From: Undaria pinnatifida
Taxonomy: Eukaryota > Sar > Phaeophyceae > Laminariales > Alariaceae
Direction of reading: 5' to 3'
Assembly (NCBI GenBank): GCA_012845835.1
Contig: JABAKD010000014.1
Location: 9,587,701 to 9,651,700, forward strand
Length of the DNA stretch: 64,000 nucleotides
Of the stretch, positions 44,115 to 54,395 are shown in pieces; position 1 is the stretch's first letter; every line of letters begins with the position of its first letter. The position numbers were made by a program, and so were the translations under genes. A model generated the notes under the pieces. The model was not told where the DNA came from. It did not search any database and saw nothing but the letters and a program-made list of their open reading frames with translations.

Positions 44115-45065
44115 TGCCTCTGGCTCTGTAATGGTCACTTACACGAGGCTTTCTTGGATGTTATATCTCTGGTATCAGTTGCTTGCTGTCAGCCAGATAC
44201 CTTCTGACAGAAGGGGCGGCGGGGCCGTTAGTTCAGGCAAGCGATAACGCCTGCCAGCTATACAGGGAGCAACTGCTATAGATCATAACGCCCCAACGGT
44301 GTCGAGGGGATATCATAACACTACCCCATCTTAAATGGTCGTATGTGCAGGTTCATAGAAGGGTCGGGTGGAACTGGATCCATTCAGATAATTAGAATGA
44401 ATCGAAGATGCGGCGATTCACAATCCCGTCCCACACCTCTAACGTGCAACGCAGAAGCCAATTGGACGGGTGCGCAGGCACCAAACGTTCCACACACTAC
44501 TGCAGTACGTGAAAGCCAACAGAACGCGTGTGATACGAAGCAGACACCAAAAAAACCGACTATATTGGTACGTGACCATCACTGAAGCGCGTAGAATGCG
44601 ACAGCAGACGTCAAAAGTCCGAACATACCGAAACGTGAAAACCAACGGAGCGCGTGTAGGGCGAATCAGACACCGAACTTCTGAATATACCGGTACGTGA
44701 AAGTCGATGGGACGCGTACAAGGCGAATCACACACTACCAAAAGTCTGTACGTTCTGGTAAATGAAACCCAAAGAGCAATCTAGAAGCACCGGAAAGCTA
44801 AACGCGGATAACCACACTTGGGGGACAGCGGTGTCGGTCGTATAACAATAGCAGGAGCTGTGACCAGTCAGGTGCTCACACGAGGGTTGCTTGGATATAC
44901 ATCTCTGGTGTTAGTTGCTTGCTGCCCCCCTCACACCTTCTGACAGACGGGGGGAGCGGGGGCGTTAGTTCAGGCAGGCAATAATGCCTGCCAGCTACAG
45001 GCTGTATACAGGGGACAAATTCATCAAACCATAACACCCCAACGGTGTCGAGGGGAAACCAAAAC
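44115..45065 (+). repeat. Composite: direct repeats flanking a 63-bp array
   Basis: 44115-44330 and 44862-45065 are direct repeats sharing GTTGCTTGCTG, CCTTCTGACAGANGGGG, CGTTAGTTCAGGCA, AATNNNGCCTGCCAGCTA and CCCCAACGGTGTCGAGGGG. Between them is an array of about five 62-65-bp units (starts near 44443, 44505, 44568, 44630, 44693) with GTACGTGAAANCCAACAGAACGCG and GACACCAAAA. The frames inside are not consistent from unit to unit. Confidence 0.8.
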
Positions 45066-45680
45066 AGTAGCTTACGAGCCCAGATAGGCCTAAAATTAGG
45101 CTTGTGTATTGTTGGGGTTTGCAGAAAGCAGTGGATGGAAGCTTCCACGAATGAATGTAGATGGAAGCGTCGATGGGAGTGGTGGAAACTCCCGCGAAAG
45201 CCTTCATCCACTTCCACGAAAAAACTCGGCAAACGTGTAAGACCGTCTAAAGCAGAACTCTTTAGTGACCATTTATGCACACACCGCTACCGACGTCCCA
45301 TCCGATGGCAATCTTCCTCAATGGTCGCCAGCTTGATGCACCGATAAGCACAAAAAATGTACCATGTATATTTTTGTTCTGTGGCCGGCGTTCTCTGCGC
45401 TTTCACCCATCGTCCCTGATGATGCCGCACATGTCATTCATGCAAAAGGATTTGCCCGGCAGTCATGCAGCCACCGCTACACTTTCTTATTTGGATGTAT
45501 TTAGGAGGGTTACGATTACCTGCTCGACCATGTCTTGGTTTTTATTTTCTTTGTGGAGTCATCCTTGCTGCTTGACCCCGATTTACATGTAGACTAACCA
45601 ACTCGCCGATTGTCTCATTCGGCGCTCTAACCGGCATGCAATATTGATTCTAACTGATACGTACTCACTGACTGTTTTGA
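45066..45680. other. No resolved gene
   Basis: Overlapping frames 45045-45347 and 45275-45592 lack splice or homology support; one may belong to the locus upstream of exon P. Confidence 0.3.
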
Positions 45681-45701
45681 ACTAATTTCGTGGCAAACAG
45701 G

Positions 45702-45826
45702 CGTTCTCCTTGATGGGTGGGTGCTCACGCGAGGATTATATACGTTTTCTTCGAACATGGAAAGTAGTGAAAAGTCTTAAGCTAGTACGAGTTCATTATA
45801 TATCACCCCCCCTCCCCTCCTTTATA
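45702..45826 (+). pseudogene. Fragment of the KQ-IVYVN exon family
   Basis: Starts after the same acceptor-like string as its relatives (ATTTCGTGGCAAACAG) with AFSLMGG, then diverges into sequence like the 44.1/44.9-kb direct repeat (GTGCTCACGCGAGG). Probably a truncated exon copy. Confidence 0.4.
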
Positions 45827-45851
45827 TGGTCTGAATAACCCTCTGCCGCAG

Positions 45852-46082
45852 CAACGGGTCAATCTTCCCTCATCGCTTGATACAGCTCTGATTAAAAAAA
45901 CGTTAACCTTTGCCCATCGATCGCTGTTGGATATGCTTCGTGACAAACAGGCGATCTCGCTGGCGAGCGGGTATATCGTGTACGTCAACATGGCCTTAGC
46001 TATTGCTTTCGCCCTGGTGGTGTTGGTGATGCCGTGTGCACAGAAAGTGGGGAGGCCAGACCAATCTTCTGAGACTGTATAA
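45852..46082 (+). CDS. Hydrophobic exon P (terminal exon), paired with 61.9 kb
   Basis: After a long pyrimidine tract and CCGCAG the frame is open in phase 0: QRVNLPSSLDTALIKKTLTF, RSLLDMLRDKQ, then ISLASGYIVYVNMALAIAFA, LVVLVMPCAQK and a polar tail to TAA. The last third is homologous to 61913-62063 (shared KQ, (S/L)A-G-IVYVN-A, MPC/IPC, K). All members have NTNNTGGCAAACAG or TGACAAACAG just before A/V(F/L/I)SL, so the acceptor may instead be at 45950. One transmembrane helix is predicted. The antisense frame is open too. Same strand and order after the Cys-rich membrane exon as in the second locus copy, so perhaps the same gene. Confidence 0.45.
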   Translation, partial: QRVNLPSSLDTALIKKTLTFAHRSLLDMLRDKQAISLASGYIVYVNMALAIAFALVVLVMPCAQKVGRPDQSSETV

Positions 46083-46680
46083 TATATTCGCCGGGACAGT
46101 AAGGGCGACGAAGACCATCGAGCGTGTGTAGTTCCAACACACATGGTTGTGACTACGGGGCCCACCGATGAGGCAGTCTCAGTAAGGCGATATTCCCGCA
46201 TGAAGCCGTCAAACTCGCTCGGTACGACTGGTGAATTGTACTCATAACCTGGAACAAATAGAGTAGCTTTAACCACTGAAGAAACGCACATGCTCCTCTC
46301 TGGCACACCACAGCCTTGCTGGGCGCGGCCTAAGCAAGTTCGATGAACCTAGTTGTGACCGCGGATACAGTAGAGGTCCCTCTGCAGCACCGACGTGTGC
46401 CAGCCAGATGTATACCGCCTCTATAACGACCGCCGGCAGTGCTGCGCATTCTTCCACTGCTGGCTGTTCTCATTAGGCGATTCCACAGCGCGCGACCTAC
46501 ACTACTCAACCGGTATTGTGGATGGACAACTAGTATACCTCTTGCTGTTCTTGTCTTGTATATCCCAGGCGTAGATTGAACCCTGTCTGCGTTTGTTTGA
46601 ACCGCTGCAGCTTCCGCATTATCGTGAACGCTGAGTGTATCAGTGCGCGTAAAGCTTTGGAGATTGTCAGTTTGGAACAT
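46083..46680 (-). CDS. Two-part minus-strand model, unknown
   Basis: An ATG at 46680 opens MFQTDNLQSFTRTDTLSVHD and continues hydrophilic to VVHPQYRLSS, where AGT|GTAGGT could be a donor. Further along the minus strand, GCTACTCTATTTGTTCCAG is a strong acceptor (at about 46253). The following frame GYEYNSPVVPSEFDGFMREY, RLTETASSVGPVVTTMCVG reads well, though joining at GTAGGT gives a different phase. The 3' end overlaps exon P antisense. Family unknown. Confidence 0.3.
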
Positions 46681-47094
46681 TGCGTAACTTGCATGTGGAG
46701 ATAGCTCTATCTGCTGTCCACTTATTCCGCTGCTTGGTTCAACCGTACAAAAAAAACAGTTGCGACAGGACGAGTAAAGCTTGAAAGCTCGTTAGTTTGG
46801 TTTCTTGGGTGGAGGTCAAGTGCATAGAGCTCGGTCTGCCTCTCCACTTAGACCCCTGCTGTTTTTATCGTTGCCACCTAGGAATAATAGAGCTCTAGTC
46901 TGAAGGCTTGTGTTTTTGTCATTTTTAGTTACGGTTTGGCGCGGCCTGCGCTTGGACTGTGTTTCAGTTGGCTGGGAACGCTTGTATAGTACGCCGTTGA
47001 CGGTATTGATATACGACACCTGCTACAACATGGGTGGCACATTTTGGTCGAAGTGGTTCAGAGTGACCGAGCTCCTCAACTGGGAATATATGTA
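46681..47094. other. No gene recognised
   Basis: Nothing supported. Confidence 0.35.
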
Positions 47095-47640
47095 GAGGGG
47101 GATAACATGCCGCGGGAGGGTAAAATAGACGAGAATGAGAGGCCACGAGAGGAAGCCTCTGCCGGCTTTAGTTTGGAGTGTTGCACCTCTTCGTTTGGCG
47201 CGGTACACGTCAAGAGGGGAATAGGAGGCCCACAAACAGGTCTGCAATCTGGTTTTAATTTGGAGATGGACGTTTTCTGTTGAAGGTATCAGCACCGAGA
47301 TGGGATGATAGGTTGGCACGAGGAAACCTCTCAAAACTTGCTTTGATATGTTATTTTCAATTATTTCTTGTTGGCTTTATTTTCGAAGTACCGAGATGGC
47401 AATAAAAAGGTAAGAGAAAGCCGCTATCGGTTTCAGTTTGGAGTAGGAGTTTTTCGGTCGACGATAATGGCATGTCGAGGGGAACGATAGACTGCTACGA
47501 GGAAGCCTCTAAATATCGGTTTTGGTTTGGAGTTGATATCTTTTTTTCCGCCCGATACGCATACATGACCGGGAGAAACGATAAGTTGCTACAAGGAAGC
47601 CTTGAAATGCCGAGTTTGGGTGTAGAATTCAATGCTTTGG
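47095..47640 (+). repeat. Degenerate tandem repeat, about 110-130 bp
   Basis: Four to five divergent units marked by GAGGAAGCCTCT, a TTTAGTTTGGAGT/GGTTTGGAGTTG string and GGGAACGATA. Confidence 0.55.
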
Positions 47641-47895
47641 CGCCGGCAGATTGATGGAACGGAGGAGATTCGTCAGACTGTATATCCCACCGGTTACCTC
47701 ATCGTTGTTCAAGTGCTGGTAGTAGCTCTTGCTTGCAGTTCTCATCTAGCACATATCAGCTTCCATTTAGGGCAGAGCATGCCATCGACGAACAATCCAT
47801 CGTCGAGTTCTCATCTAGGACATATCAGCTTCCATTTAGGGCAGAGCATGCCATCGATGAACAATTCGTCGTCGAGAATGAGCACGGTCCGTTGA
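47632..47895 (+). CDS. Small secreted or anchored protein with 23-aa duplication (87 aa)
   Basis: ATG to TGA. A basic/polar start (MLWRRQIDGTEEIRQ) precedes a hydrophobic segment (YLIVVQVLVVALAC) like a signal peptide or anchor. Then two 23-residue in-frame repeats follow (period 69 bp, starting at 47738 and 47807), each containing SSHL(A/G)HISFHLGQSMPS-NN. The repeats preserve the frame and differ at several bases. The ATG sits at the end of the preceding degenerate DNA repeat, so it may be accidental. Confidence 0.35.
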   Translation: MLWRRQIDGTEEIRQTVYPTGYLIVVQVLVVALACSSHLAHISFHLGQSMPSTNNPSSSSHLGHISFHLGQSMPSMNNSSSRMSTVR

Positions 47896-48535
47896 ACTGA
47901 AGTTCCCTTGAAACCATGGGGGTGTTCCGCGCTGTCGGCCCTGCCTGGAGTAAGTAGCCATCCTCGCGTTTGGCCTAAGACCCCCGGCCCAAGTGCGCCT
48001 AACAACACGCGACCGATTGTTCACGTTGCAACTGAGAATGAAGAAGCGAGCAGGACCGCCTCGCCACCACCTTATAATACAGAGTGAAACCCAGCAGAAA
48101 CATTTGGAGTTTTGGAGTTTCATCACCCCGGGATTTACTCTGGGGGGGTGTGGTATGCAATGCACCCCGGGTGGTAAAGTGGGAAGTCGTTAGGCATTCG
48201 ATGACAATTACCACACGGGCGGTATCTTGTATAGGGTATTGTATGGGGGTGTGTTGTGCAAAGTATGATGCGATATACTCTGTCGTACACGAGTACGCAG
48301 TAGGAGTGCTGTATGCGGTGCGTAGTTCAACCGCAACAGGCGTTTAGACACGACGATGTTAGTTTGCACGGCTGGGGGGGGTGGGGGGGGCTCGAGTTTT
48401 GTGTTCATATGCTGACGTGTCTTCCAGCGTCTATGCCATTATACATTATATATACGTAGACAACGGGAGCTTCTTGTCAGCCGCCGGCCCCACTCATTCT
48501 CCCAACTGTCCATGATGTAGGAGAATGCGACAGTA
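47896..48535. other. No gene recognised
   Basis: Contains a G-rich tract at 48373-48391 and a CCCCGGG repeat echo of 6780/23660 near 48125. Overlapping frames unsupported. Confidence 0.35.
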
Positions 48536-48814
48536 ATGTCAAGAGAGATGCAGCGGTACGGATATTGCGTAACGAACGCGCACCAAAATACAAGGAAACA
48601 CAGGCGAACAAGATGGAACAGTATTTATAGTGTAACTATTGTAAAGCTTAAACAATGTGACGACAAAGAGGGCATTTTCCTAGCTCGCAATACAAAATGT
48701 TTAGGAAGCCAGAGCTCTCCCGTAGGTCGACTGACATCCTACGGTGGCAGGTATGGCGTTATTACACGAATTTCTTTGTTTGCCTCGTGTTTGTATTGTC
48801 CTTCAGAACGTTAA
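48536..48814 (+). CDS. Hypothetical basic protein (92 aa)
   Basis: ATG to TAA. Arg/Asn-rich start (NTRKHRRTRWN), then SVTIVKLKQCDDKEGIFLAR and SPVGRLTSYGGRYGVITRIS. GGTGGCAG|GTATGG near 48750 could be a donor. No homologue. Confidence 0.3.
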   Translation: MSREMQRYGYCVTNAHQNTRKHRRTRWNSIYSVTIVKLKQCDDKEGIFLARNTKCLGSQSSPVGRLTSYGGRYGVITRISLFASCLYCPSER

Positions 48815-48917
48815 GCTTGCCTTGCGGCCGCGTCATAGACACCGGTGATTGACGAATTCGTATTAATTGCCATGCCACCGCTGCTTTTGTGCTTCCCGGG
48901 GTGGTGCGCGCACCTAC

Positions 48918-49044
48918 CTGGTTGTTTCCTCCAGGAGCCAGTGATCGAGGGCATGCCGCATCGTGCCCCCCAGACATCGTTCCCGGGCCAATCCGATAGT
49001 CCCTCAGTTACAGGGTTTGTGTCCGCCCCTTGTGCTTCAAGCAT
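48918..49044 (-). CDS. Exon candidate ending at a splice donor
   Basis: On the minus strand an ATG at 49044 opens MLEAQGADTNPVTEGLSDWP, then GNDVWGARCGMPSITGSWRK, and stops at CAACCAG|GTAGGTG (last exon base 48918, phase 1). The composition is very protein-like, rich in Gly, Trp and Asp. Downstream exons on the minus strand were not found. Family unknown. Confidence 0.35.
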
Positions 49045-49354
49045 GTGCTGACCCCTTCGTAGCATGCGTACACTACCGACCCTCCCATCAGAAACAGCCC
49101 CACAAAAAACTTAGTCTCAACATTACGGGGAACAAATAAATTGTTCAGCAGTTAGACTGGAGCATGCGCGGGAAACACCCTTCCTTTCTAATATAAGTAG
49201 TCTAGCCAAAAAGCAGAGAAAGCAGTGTCGTCCCGTGACAAGGTAGGTACCGAATTGGCCTGTAGTAGATATGCCTTCGGCGGGAATGAGTTACGACCAA
49301 AGCTACGGGGTAGAGAGGTTGCTGTGTTTAGGATCCTAGTTCGCTGTGGCTCGA

Positions 49355-49374
49355 GGTCACTCGCGCGGGTGACC
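49355..49374. other. Near-perfect palindrome, relative of 38800-38821
   Basis: GGTCACTCGC/GCGGGTGACC; one position breaks the symmetry. Confidence 0.6.
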
Positions 49375-49434
49375 CCGCTGTTCCTTGAGGCCTTAGGCCT
49401 TCGTGCTGTTTTAATTTTTTGAAATTAAACCTCA

Positions 49435-49650
49435 ATGGAGTCGTTAACTACGCTGTGCCAAACTGATCGCCTTTTGTCAGTGAGGTACAGAGTCAATCGT
49501 GCGAATGGCTCAGACATGGTCGTGAAAAAAAGGGTTACCCCCTCCCGTAGCCTTATTCTGACCATCACAAAAGCCAGACCACGTGTCTCGACTCGTGGAA
49601 GCTACAACGTTCACGTTCGGCTTGACGGTAGCTGGCGAATATTCGCATGA
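49435..49650 (+). CDS. Hypothetical basic protein (71 aa)
   Basis: ATG in a favourable context (CTCAATGGA) to TGA. Begins MESLTTLCQTDRLLSVRYRV; strongly basic throughout (VVKKRVTPSR, TKARPRVSTRG). No domain recognised. Confidence 0.28.
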   Translation: MESLTTLCQTDRLLSVRYRVNRANGSDMVVKKRVTPSRSLILTITKARPRVSTRGSYNVHVRLDGSWRIFA

Positions 49651-49877
49651 ACACTCGTCAATTACCTAGACCGCAATTGTGTTGATTCTCCACCATCCCT
49701 CTATCCCCATTTCCCAACTACGCTGCGCACGATTGTAACTCTGTGCACTAGGCAGTCCACAGCCCAGAAACGAACGAGAAATGAATGAGGCTTTCACATT
49801 CATAGGGAGTTAAACCATTCCATTCCTGGAAAATAATCGCCCTTTCCGGAAAAAGCTTGATTGTAATACTACGCTTG

Positions 49878-50440
49878 AGATACTGGTGTACGAATATTTG
49901 GGTTTCCCATTGTTTGGAGGGCGGGTTCTTATTTTTCAATGTGACACGTGCTGCGATGGAAGTGCACCAGTTTTTTTTTGAGGTTCCTCATTTTGGGAGC
50001 TTAAGACCTCTCCCAAAAACTGATTTGGATAAAAATGAAACTGCTACCGGATGAAAAATCCCATGGCCTAGGTATACAACGAGAATAATGCAAAAGAAAT
50101 GGCATGTGTTTCCGACGTGTGTGGGTGAAGGAGCCCCGTCATTCAGAAACCATTTTCGCCAAAAAAAAGGTATACCTCTATCGTAGCACGCGTAATGTGC
50201 CTCGAATCTCCTCGAGGGGTGTGGCCTGCCTACCGAAGGCGATCGGATCGCTGAGGCTAATACGATTCGACCCGGGTGCGTGATACAATGATGTAATTCA
50301 TGCATGCGGCCGACGGGATACCGACAAGGTATCGTTCGCTCTTGTGTGTATGCGGAGCATTGCGACAGTCTGGTATCGATTATTTTGCTCTGTGTGCTGG
50401 TGGGGCTTGCGACTGTAAGCTGTGATATATTCCACAGCTC
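49878..50440 (+). repeat. Decayed solo LTR with nested MITE-like insertion
   Basis: 49878-49945 resembles the start of the 62.3-kb LTR (ACTGGTNTACG-ATATTNGGGTTTCC), and 50255-50440 the middle and end (GATACNA..CCGGG, CCGACAAGGTA, TATGCGGAGC, GTATCG..AT). About 300 bp between (49965-50215) is the repeat also found inverted at 23835-24030, with the 3406 repeat at its end. Confidence 0.5.
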
Positions 50441-50690
50441 TCTTTGACGACCGACCACGATGGGACCGCGGGCGTCACAAGTGCATGCCTTGAACAGCTG
50501 CGATAAAGCGAGTGATGCTGCCTACATCGTTTCTGGGTCTCCTGCCCCGCCAGTCAGCACCAAACATTTCGGATATAACATACCACCTGCATCTTAGCAG
50601 GCGTGGGATAAAACCACAAACTAATACAGCCAGACTATTGTAACAACAGACACAGCAGTGTAAGCGATCGCAGCATGGAATCTGTTCTTT
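50441..50690. other. Spacer
   Basis: Nothing supported. Confidence 0.35.
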
Positions 50691-50694
50691 TTTA

Positions 50695-50876
50695 AGACTA
50701 ACATCACCCTGTGGACCCTGATAGCTACACTGTAGTTGCAAGGGGAGTCGCCGACCTATATCCTGAATGAGGACACACAACCTGTAATACGCGTGGTCGG
50801 AGTATCACACACAGCCAGCAAAGATGAATTTCGACGAAGTATTCGATCTCACAGCTGGATTGTATTTTCATTTTTA
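50695..50876 (+). repeat. R1 repeat, + strand
   Basis: ACATCACCCTGTGGACCCTGATAG through GGGAGTCGCCGACCTATATCCT, TCGGAGTATCAC and CTCACAGCTGGATTG. Confidence 0.85.
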
Positions 50877-51654
50877 TTGTATGTATTTGATATACTGTAG
50901 GTGGAGGTGGATTAATGAGTGAGCGGTTGTCGATTTGTTTTGGAGATTGCGAAACGTTGAGCGAGGTTGAAATGACATTTGCTTGGTTAGTTTCCATCTT
51001 CGGGGACAATTACATGAAACGTTATATGTTCACTGAAGTATGTACCAGATAGAGCTTCGCGTAGTGGTCTCCCATCCTTTGTAGTACCGGCAACAATTCC
51101 GGCAGTATACCTGACACCGGCACTATTCAGGTACAATAGCAATACTTGGGGCTGTATAGAGTATCGCGTTCCAGACATACAAATCGCTTTCACCGGCACT
51201 GCTGTACACCGGTAATAGGCGCTACTTTAACAGAACAATAGCAGGGAGCCCTTCCTTGTATACTTCGAATACATTCGGAAGGCGTCAGAGGCACGCACTC
51301 ATCATTTCAATGTATATTCTGTACTTCAGTCATAAGTAATTGCGGTGAAACGCATGATACGTGCGGTAGGGATGCACCGAAGGGCTCCAAGGCTCTTTAC
51401 CAACTTGGGCAGCTGTATCATACCGCACCTAAAAAATACTGATCATGTTGAGAAGAAAAAGGAGTATAGGCTGATGGATAACCAATTCCATGGCCTCGAT
51501 TTCGCATCCTAACAATATAGTCTAGTCTACAACAATAATATGAATATAATAGTGTTGTTGTATATAAGCAATACTACTGTAGTAATGATAATAAATGGTC
51601 TTCCAACGATATGATTGAGCGCTTCCTCGGTGTGGACAAGCGCCGTCCGTCAGA
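50877..51654. other. No gene recognised
   Basis: Spacer. Confidence 0.35.
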
Positions 51655-51672
51655 ACTGGCTTACCCGAAAAG

Positions 51673-51719
51673 CGCTGCAGCAGCAGCAGTAGTAGTAATA
51701 GTCGTAATAGTAGTAGTAT

Positions 51720-51755
<36 letters not shown>

Positions 51756-51775
51756 TAGTGATAGTAGTAGTAGTT

Positions 51776-51809
<34 letters not shown>

Positions 51810-51834
51810 CAGTAGCAGTAGTAGTAGTAGCAGC

Positions 51835-51878
<44 letters not shown>

Positions 51879-52021
51879 CAGTAGCAGTAGCAGTAGCAGT
51901 AGCAGTAGCAGTGGCAGTAGCAGTAGCAGTGGCAGTAGCAGTATCAGTAGCAGTAGCAGGAGTAGCAGCAGCAGTAGCAGAAGTAGCAGTAGCAGTAGCA
52001 GTAGCAGTAGCAGTAGTAGTG

Positions 52022-52058
<37 letters not shown>

Positions 52059-52068
52059 CAGTAGTAGC

Positions 52069-52148
<80 letters not shown>

Positions 52149-52195
52149 CAGTAGTAGTAGTAGTGTAGTACTAAGTAGTAACAGTAGTAGCTGTA
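51673..52195 (+). repeat. Trinucleotide microsatellite (GTA/GCA)n, about 520 bp
   Basis: Almost uninterrupted AGT units with blocks of AGC and a few GGT/ATA variants. The 271-codon poly-Leu and 185-codon poly-Val/Ala frames are by-products, not genes. Confidence 0.97.
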
Positions 52196-52227
52196 GCACC
52201 CCCATAATATCCAGGTTTTTCACGGCT

Positions 52228-52560
52228 CGGTCAAATCTCGCGGGTCGGGGCGGGTCGGGTCGGGTCAGCTCGCCCGACCCGACCCGTGAGAATTTCGAGA
52301 CGTCCTGAACCGACCCGACCCGCGAGAATTTCGACACGTCTTGAACCGACCCGACCCGACCCGCGAGATTTTTTACACGTCTTGACCCGACCCGGCCCGA
52401 CTCGACCCGACCCGCGAGAGTTTGAAGCCCTCCTGACCCTACCCGACCCGACCCGCCACAATCCGGGTGACCCGCGAGACACGGGTTTCATGCAGGTCAG
52501 GTCGACTTGACCCGTGACATTTCTCACGGGTCTAAGTCGAAAAGTCACGGGTCAAAACAT
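52228..52560 (+). repeat. GACCC-rich array 1
   Basis: Four to five 35-45-bp units of (GACCC)2-4-GCGAGATTT/AATTTC with a short variable tail. The array starts with the reverse-complement form (TCGCGGGTCGGGGCGGGTCGG) and ends with CACGGGTC motifs in both directions, so it is partly palindromic. Confidence 0.9.
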
Positions 52561-52784
52561 GTATACGTCGGTCGGTTGGTTGGTCCTTGGTCCCTCGTGC
52601 TTTTCTCAGGATGTCGTGTCTTATGGTTATATCTCCCGGTATCGTTTGCAGCAGCATTTTTGTGGTTTGCGCGCGAAAAATGATAAAGAAACAGCAACCC
52701 ACACGCCTGGGCAATTAGCCACGCGCGTAGCGCTAGGCCACCGGGTCGACCTGACGAGCGACCCGACGAGCGAGCTAGTTATCT

Positions 52785-53265
52785 ATGCAGTCTCCGGCCC
52801 CGGCAAGCACCCTAGCTGAGCGGCCTCCGGCAGCAAGCCCACAACTGGGGCGGTGTGGATCTGTCAGCACGGGCTGCGATCTGCGAGGATGCGTTGTCTA
52901 CTGCTGGTGCTTGCTGCCTCCAGAGTGCTGCTGCTGCTGCTGCTTCGACGACGACCGCTCTTGCTTTTTTACGTTTGGTCACATTTCGCACCGGCCGGTG
53001 GTATGACAATTCTCGAGCTAGCTACTACTACTGCTATATCTATCTTTTATCCATGCAGTTTCCAGCCCCGGCAAGCAGCCTAGCTGAGCCGCCTCCGACA
53101 ACAAGCCCGCAACTGGGGCGGTGGATCTGTCACCAGGGGCTGCGATCCGCGAGAATCCGGGGTCTGCTGCTGGTGCTTGCTGCTGCCAGTGCTGATGCTG
53201 CGGCTGCTTCGACGACGACTGCCTTTGCCGTTTTTGGCAATTGGACACATTTCGTTCTGGTATTA
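52785..53265 (+). repeat. Coding-like tandem duplication, about 265 bp x 2
   Basis: Units start at ATGCAGT (52785 and 53054). In one frame both encode PAPAS-LAE-PP--SPQLGR (residue changes T/S, R/P, AA/TT) before a one-base indel separates the frames. Both end in an Ala/Thr stretch encoded by CTGCTGCTGCTTCGACGACGA, and ACATTTCG. The ATGCAG| start may be a conserved splice acceptor. The unit lies between the two GACCC arrays. Confidence 0.65.
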
Positions 53266-53439
53266 CCGTATTATGACTACTGTTCCGGCTTCGGCCGGCA
53301 CGGGATTCGCGTCACACTGTATGTCATGGTGCGAGTAGCTAGCGGTACTTCCTGGTGATTGTTCTACACGCTTTGATGACATATGATCGGAGCATCGGCA
53401 CGAGAGAGGCAGGAAGCAGGAGGTTTTGTATGATTTATG

Positions 53440-53890
53440 GATCCGCGGGTCAAACTCGCGGGCGCCTGCGCGGCAATGGCGTAAAAACGTTCGAAAAAGG
53501 CGTATCGCTGGCCAGATCCGCGGGTTTGACCCACGGGTCAGCCGAAAACAACTCGCCGGTCATGATGGCTTGACCCGCGAGTGACCCGTATCTCGCGGGT
53601 CATGACCCGACCCGACCCGCGAGATTTGGAGAACTCCTCTTGACCCGACTCGACCCGACCCGCGAGATCTTGAAACCCTTGACCCGACCCGACCCGACCC
53701 GACCCGACCCTCGAGATTTTTGAAGCCTATTGACCCGACCCGACCCGACCCGCGAAATTTTGAAACCTCTTCACTTGACCAGACCCGACCCGCTAGATTT
53801 TACAATGTTATTACCCGACCCGACCCGACCCGCGAGATTTTCAAACCCTCTTTCACCCGCGGGTCGGGTCATGACCCGTGAAAAGCCCTG
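53440..53890 (+). repeat. GACCC-rich array 2
   Basis: Six or more units of (GACCC)n-GCGAGATTTTNNAAACCCTCTT, flanked on the left by GCGGGTTTGACCCACGGGTCA and on the right by ACCCGCGGGTCGGGTCATGACCCG. Same orientation as array 1. Confidence 0.9.
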
Positions 53891-53969
53891 TAGCAGCGCG
53901 CGTCGTCCATTATTATTGTGATTGTTGCACAAAAACAAGCAACGATATTCGAACACTCGAAACCGGTGA

Positions 53970-54020
53970 CAGCTACTACTACTACTACTACTACAACAAC
54001 AACTACTACTACTGTGCATT
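53970..54020 (+). repeat. CTA/CAA microsatellite
   Basis: ACTACTACTAC... then ACAACAACAACTACTAC. Confidence 0.85.
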
Positions 54021-54395
54021 TCATATCGGTAATGCGATTACGTTCTACTGTTGCTGTAGTACGCACGCAACAGCAGTTTCCGCTGACAATGCTCCGGGGC
54101 CCACGATGATGTCCAACAACTCTTTGTGGGTTGCAGCTCAGTCAGAGAGAAATTAATCGTTCCTAGACACGGCATCCTGTTACACACGCTGTGCTCTGTC
54201 ATGTGTGTCATGTCGTCGATGCTGCAACTAACTGTCAATTTTGTTGGTCACTAACAGTTGTTTCCCTCTGATGTCTCAAAGATGTTAAATTGCAACTGAA
54301 ACCTATATACCACTGCTACTATAGATCGGAAGACAATTCGTCCCCGATGATATAAGAATACTATTTATACTATACTATATTTGAAAAATGAAAAA
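54021..54395. other. Spacer
   Basis: No gene recognised. Confidence 0.35.

Noticed and set aside
44440-44760. CRISPR array or coding repeat protein
   Set aside because: Units of 62-65 bp are similar over their full length (no unique spacers), and unit lengths that are not multiples of three break any frame.
50260-50285. tRNA B-box-like GATTCGACCCGGG
   Set aside because: Aligned with the LTR block GATACAACCCGGGG; no A box or cloverleaf around it. No tRNA gene was found anywhere in the window.
51522-52337. Longest open frame in the window (271 codons, poly-Leu, minus strand) and the plus poly-Val/Ala frame
   Set aside because: Pure by-product of the GTA/GCA microsatellite; no normal protein composition.
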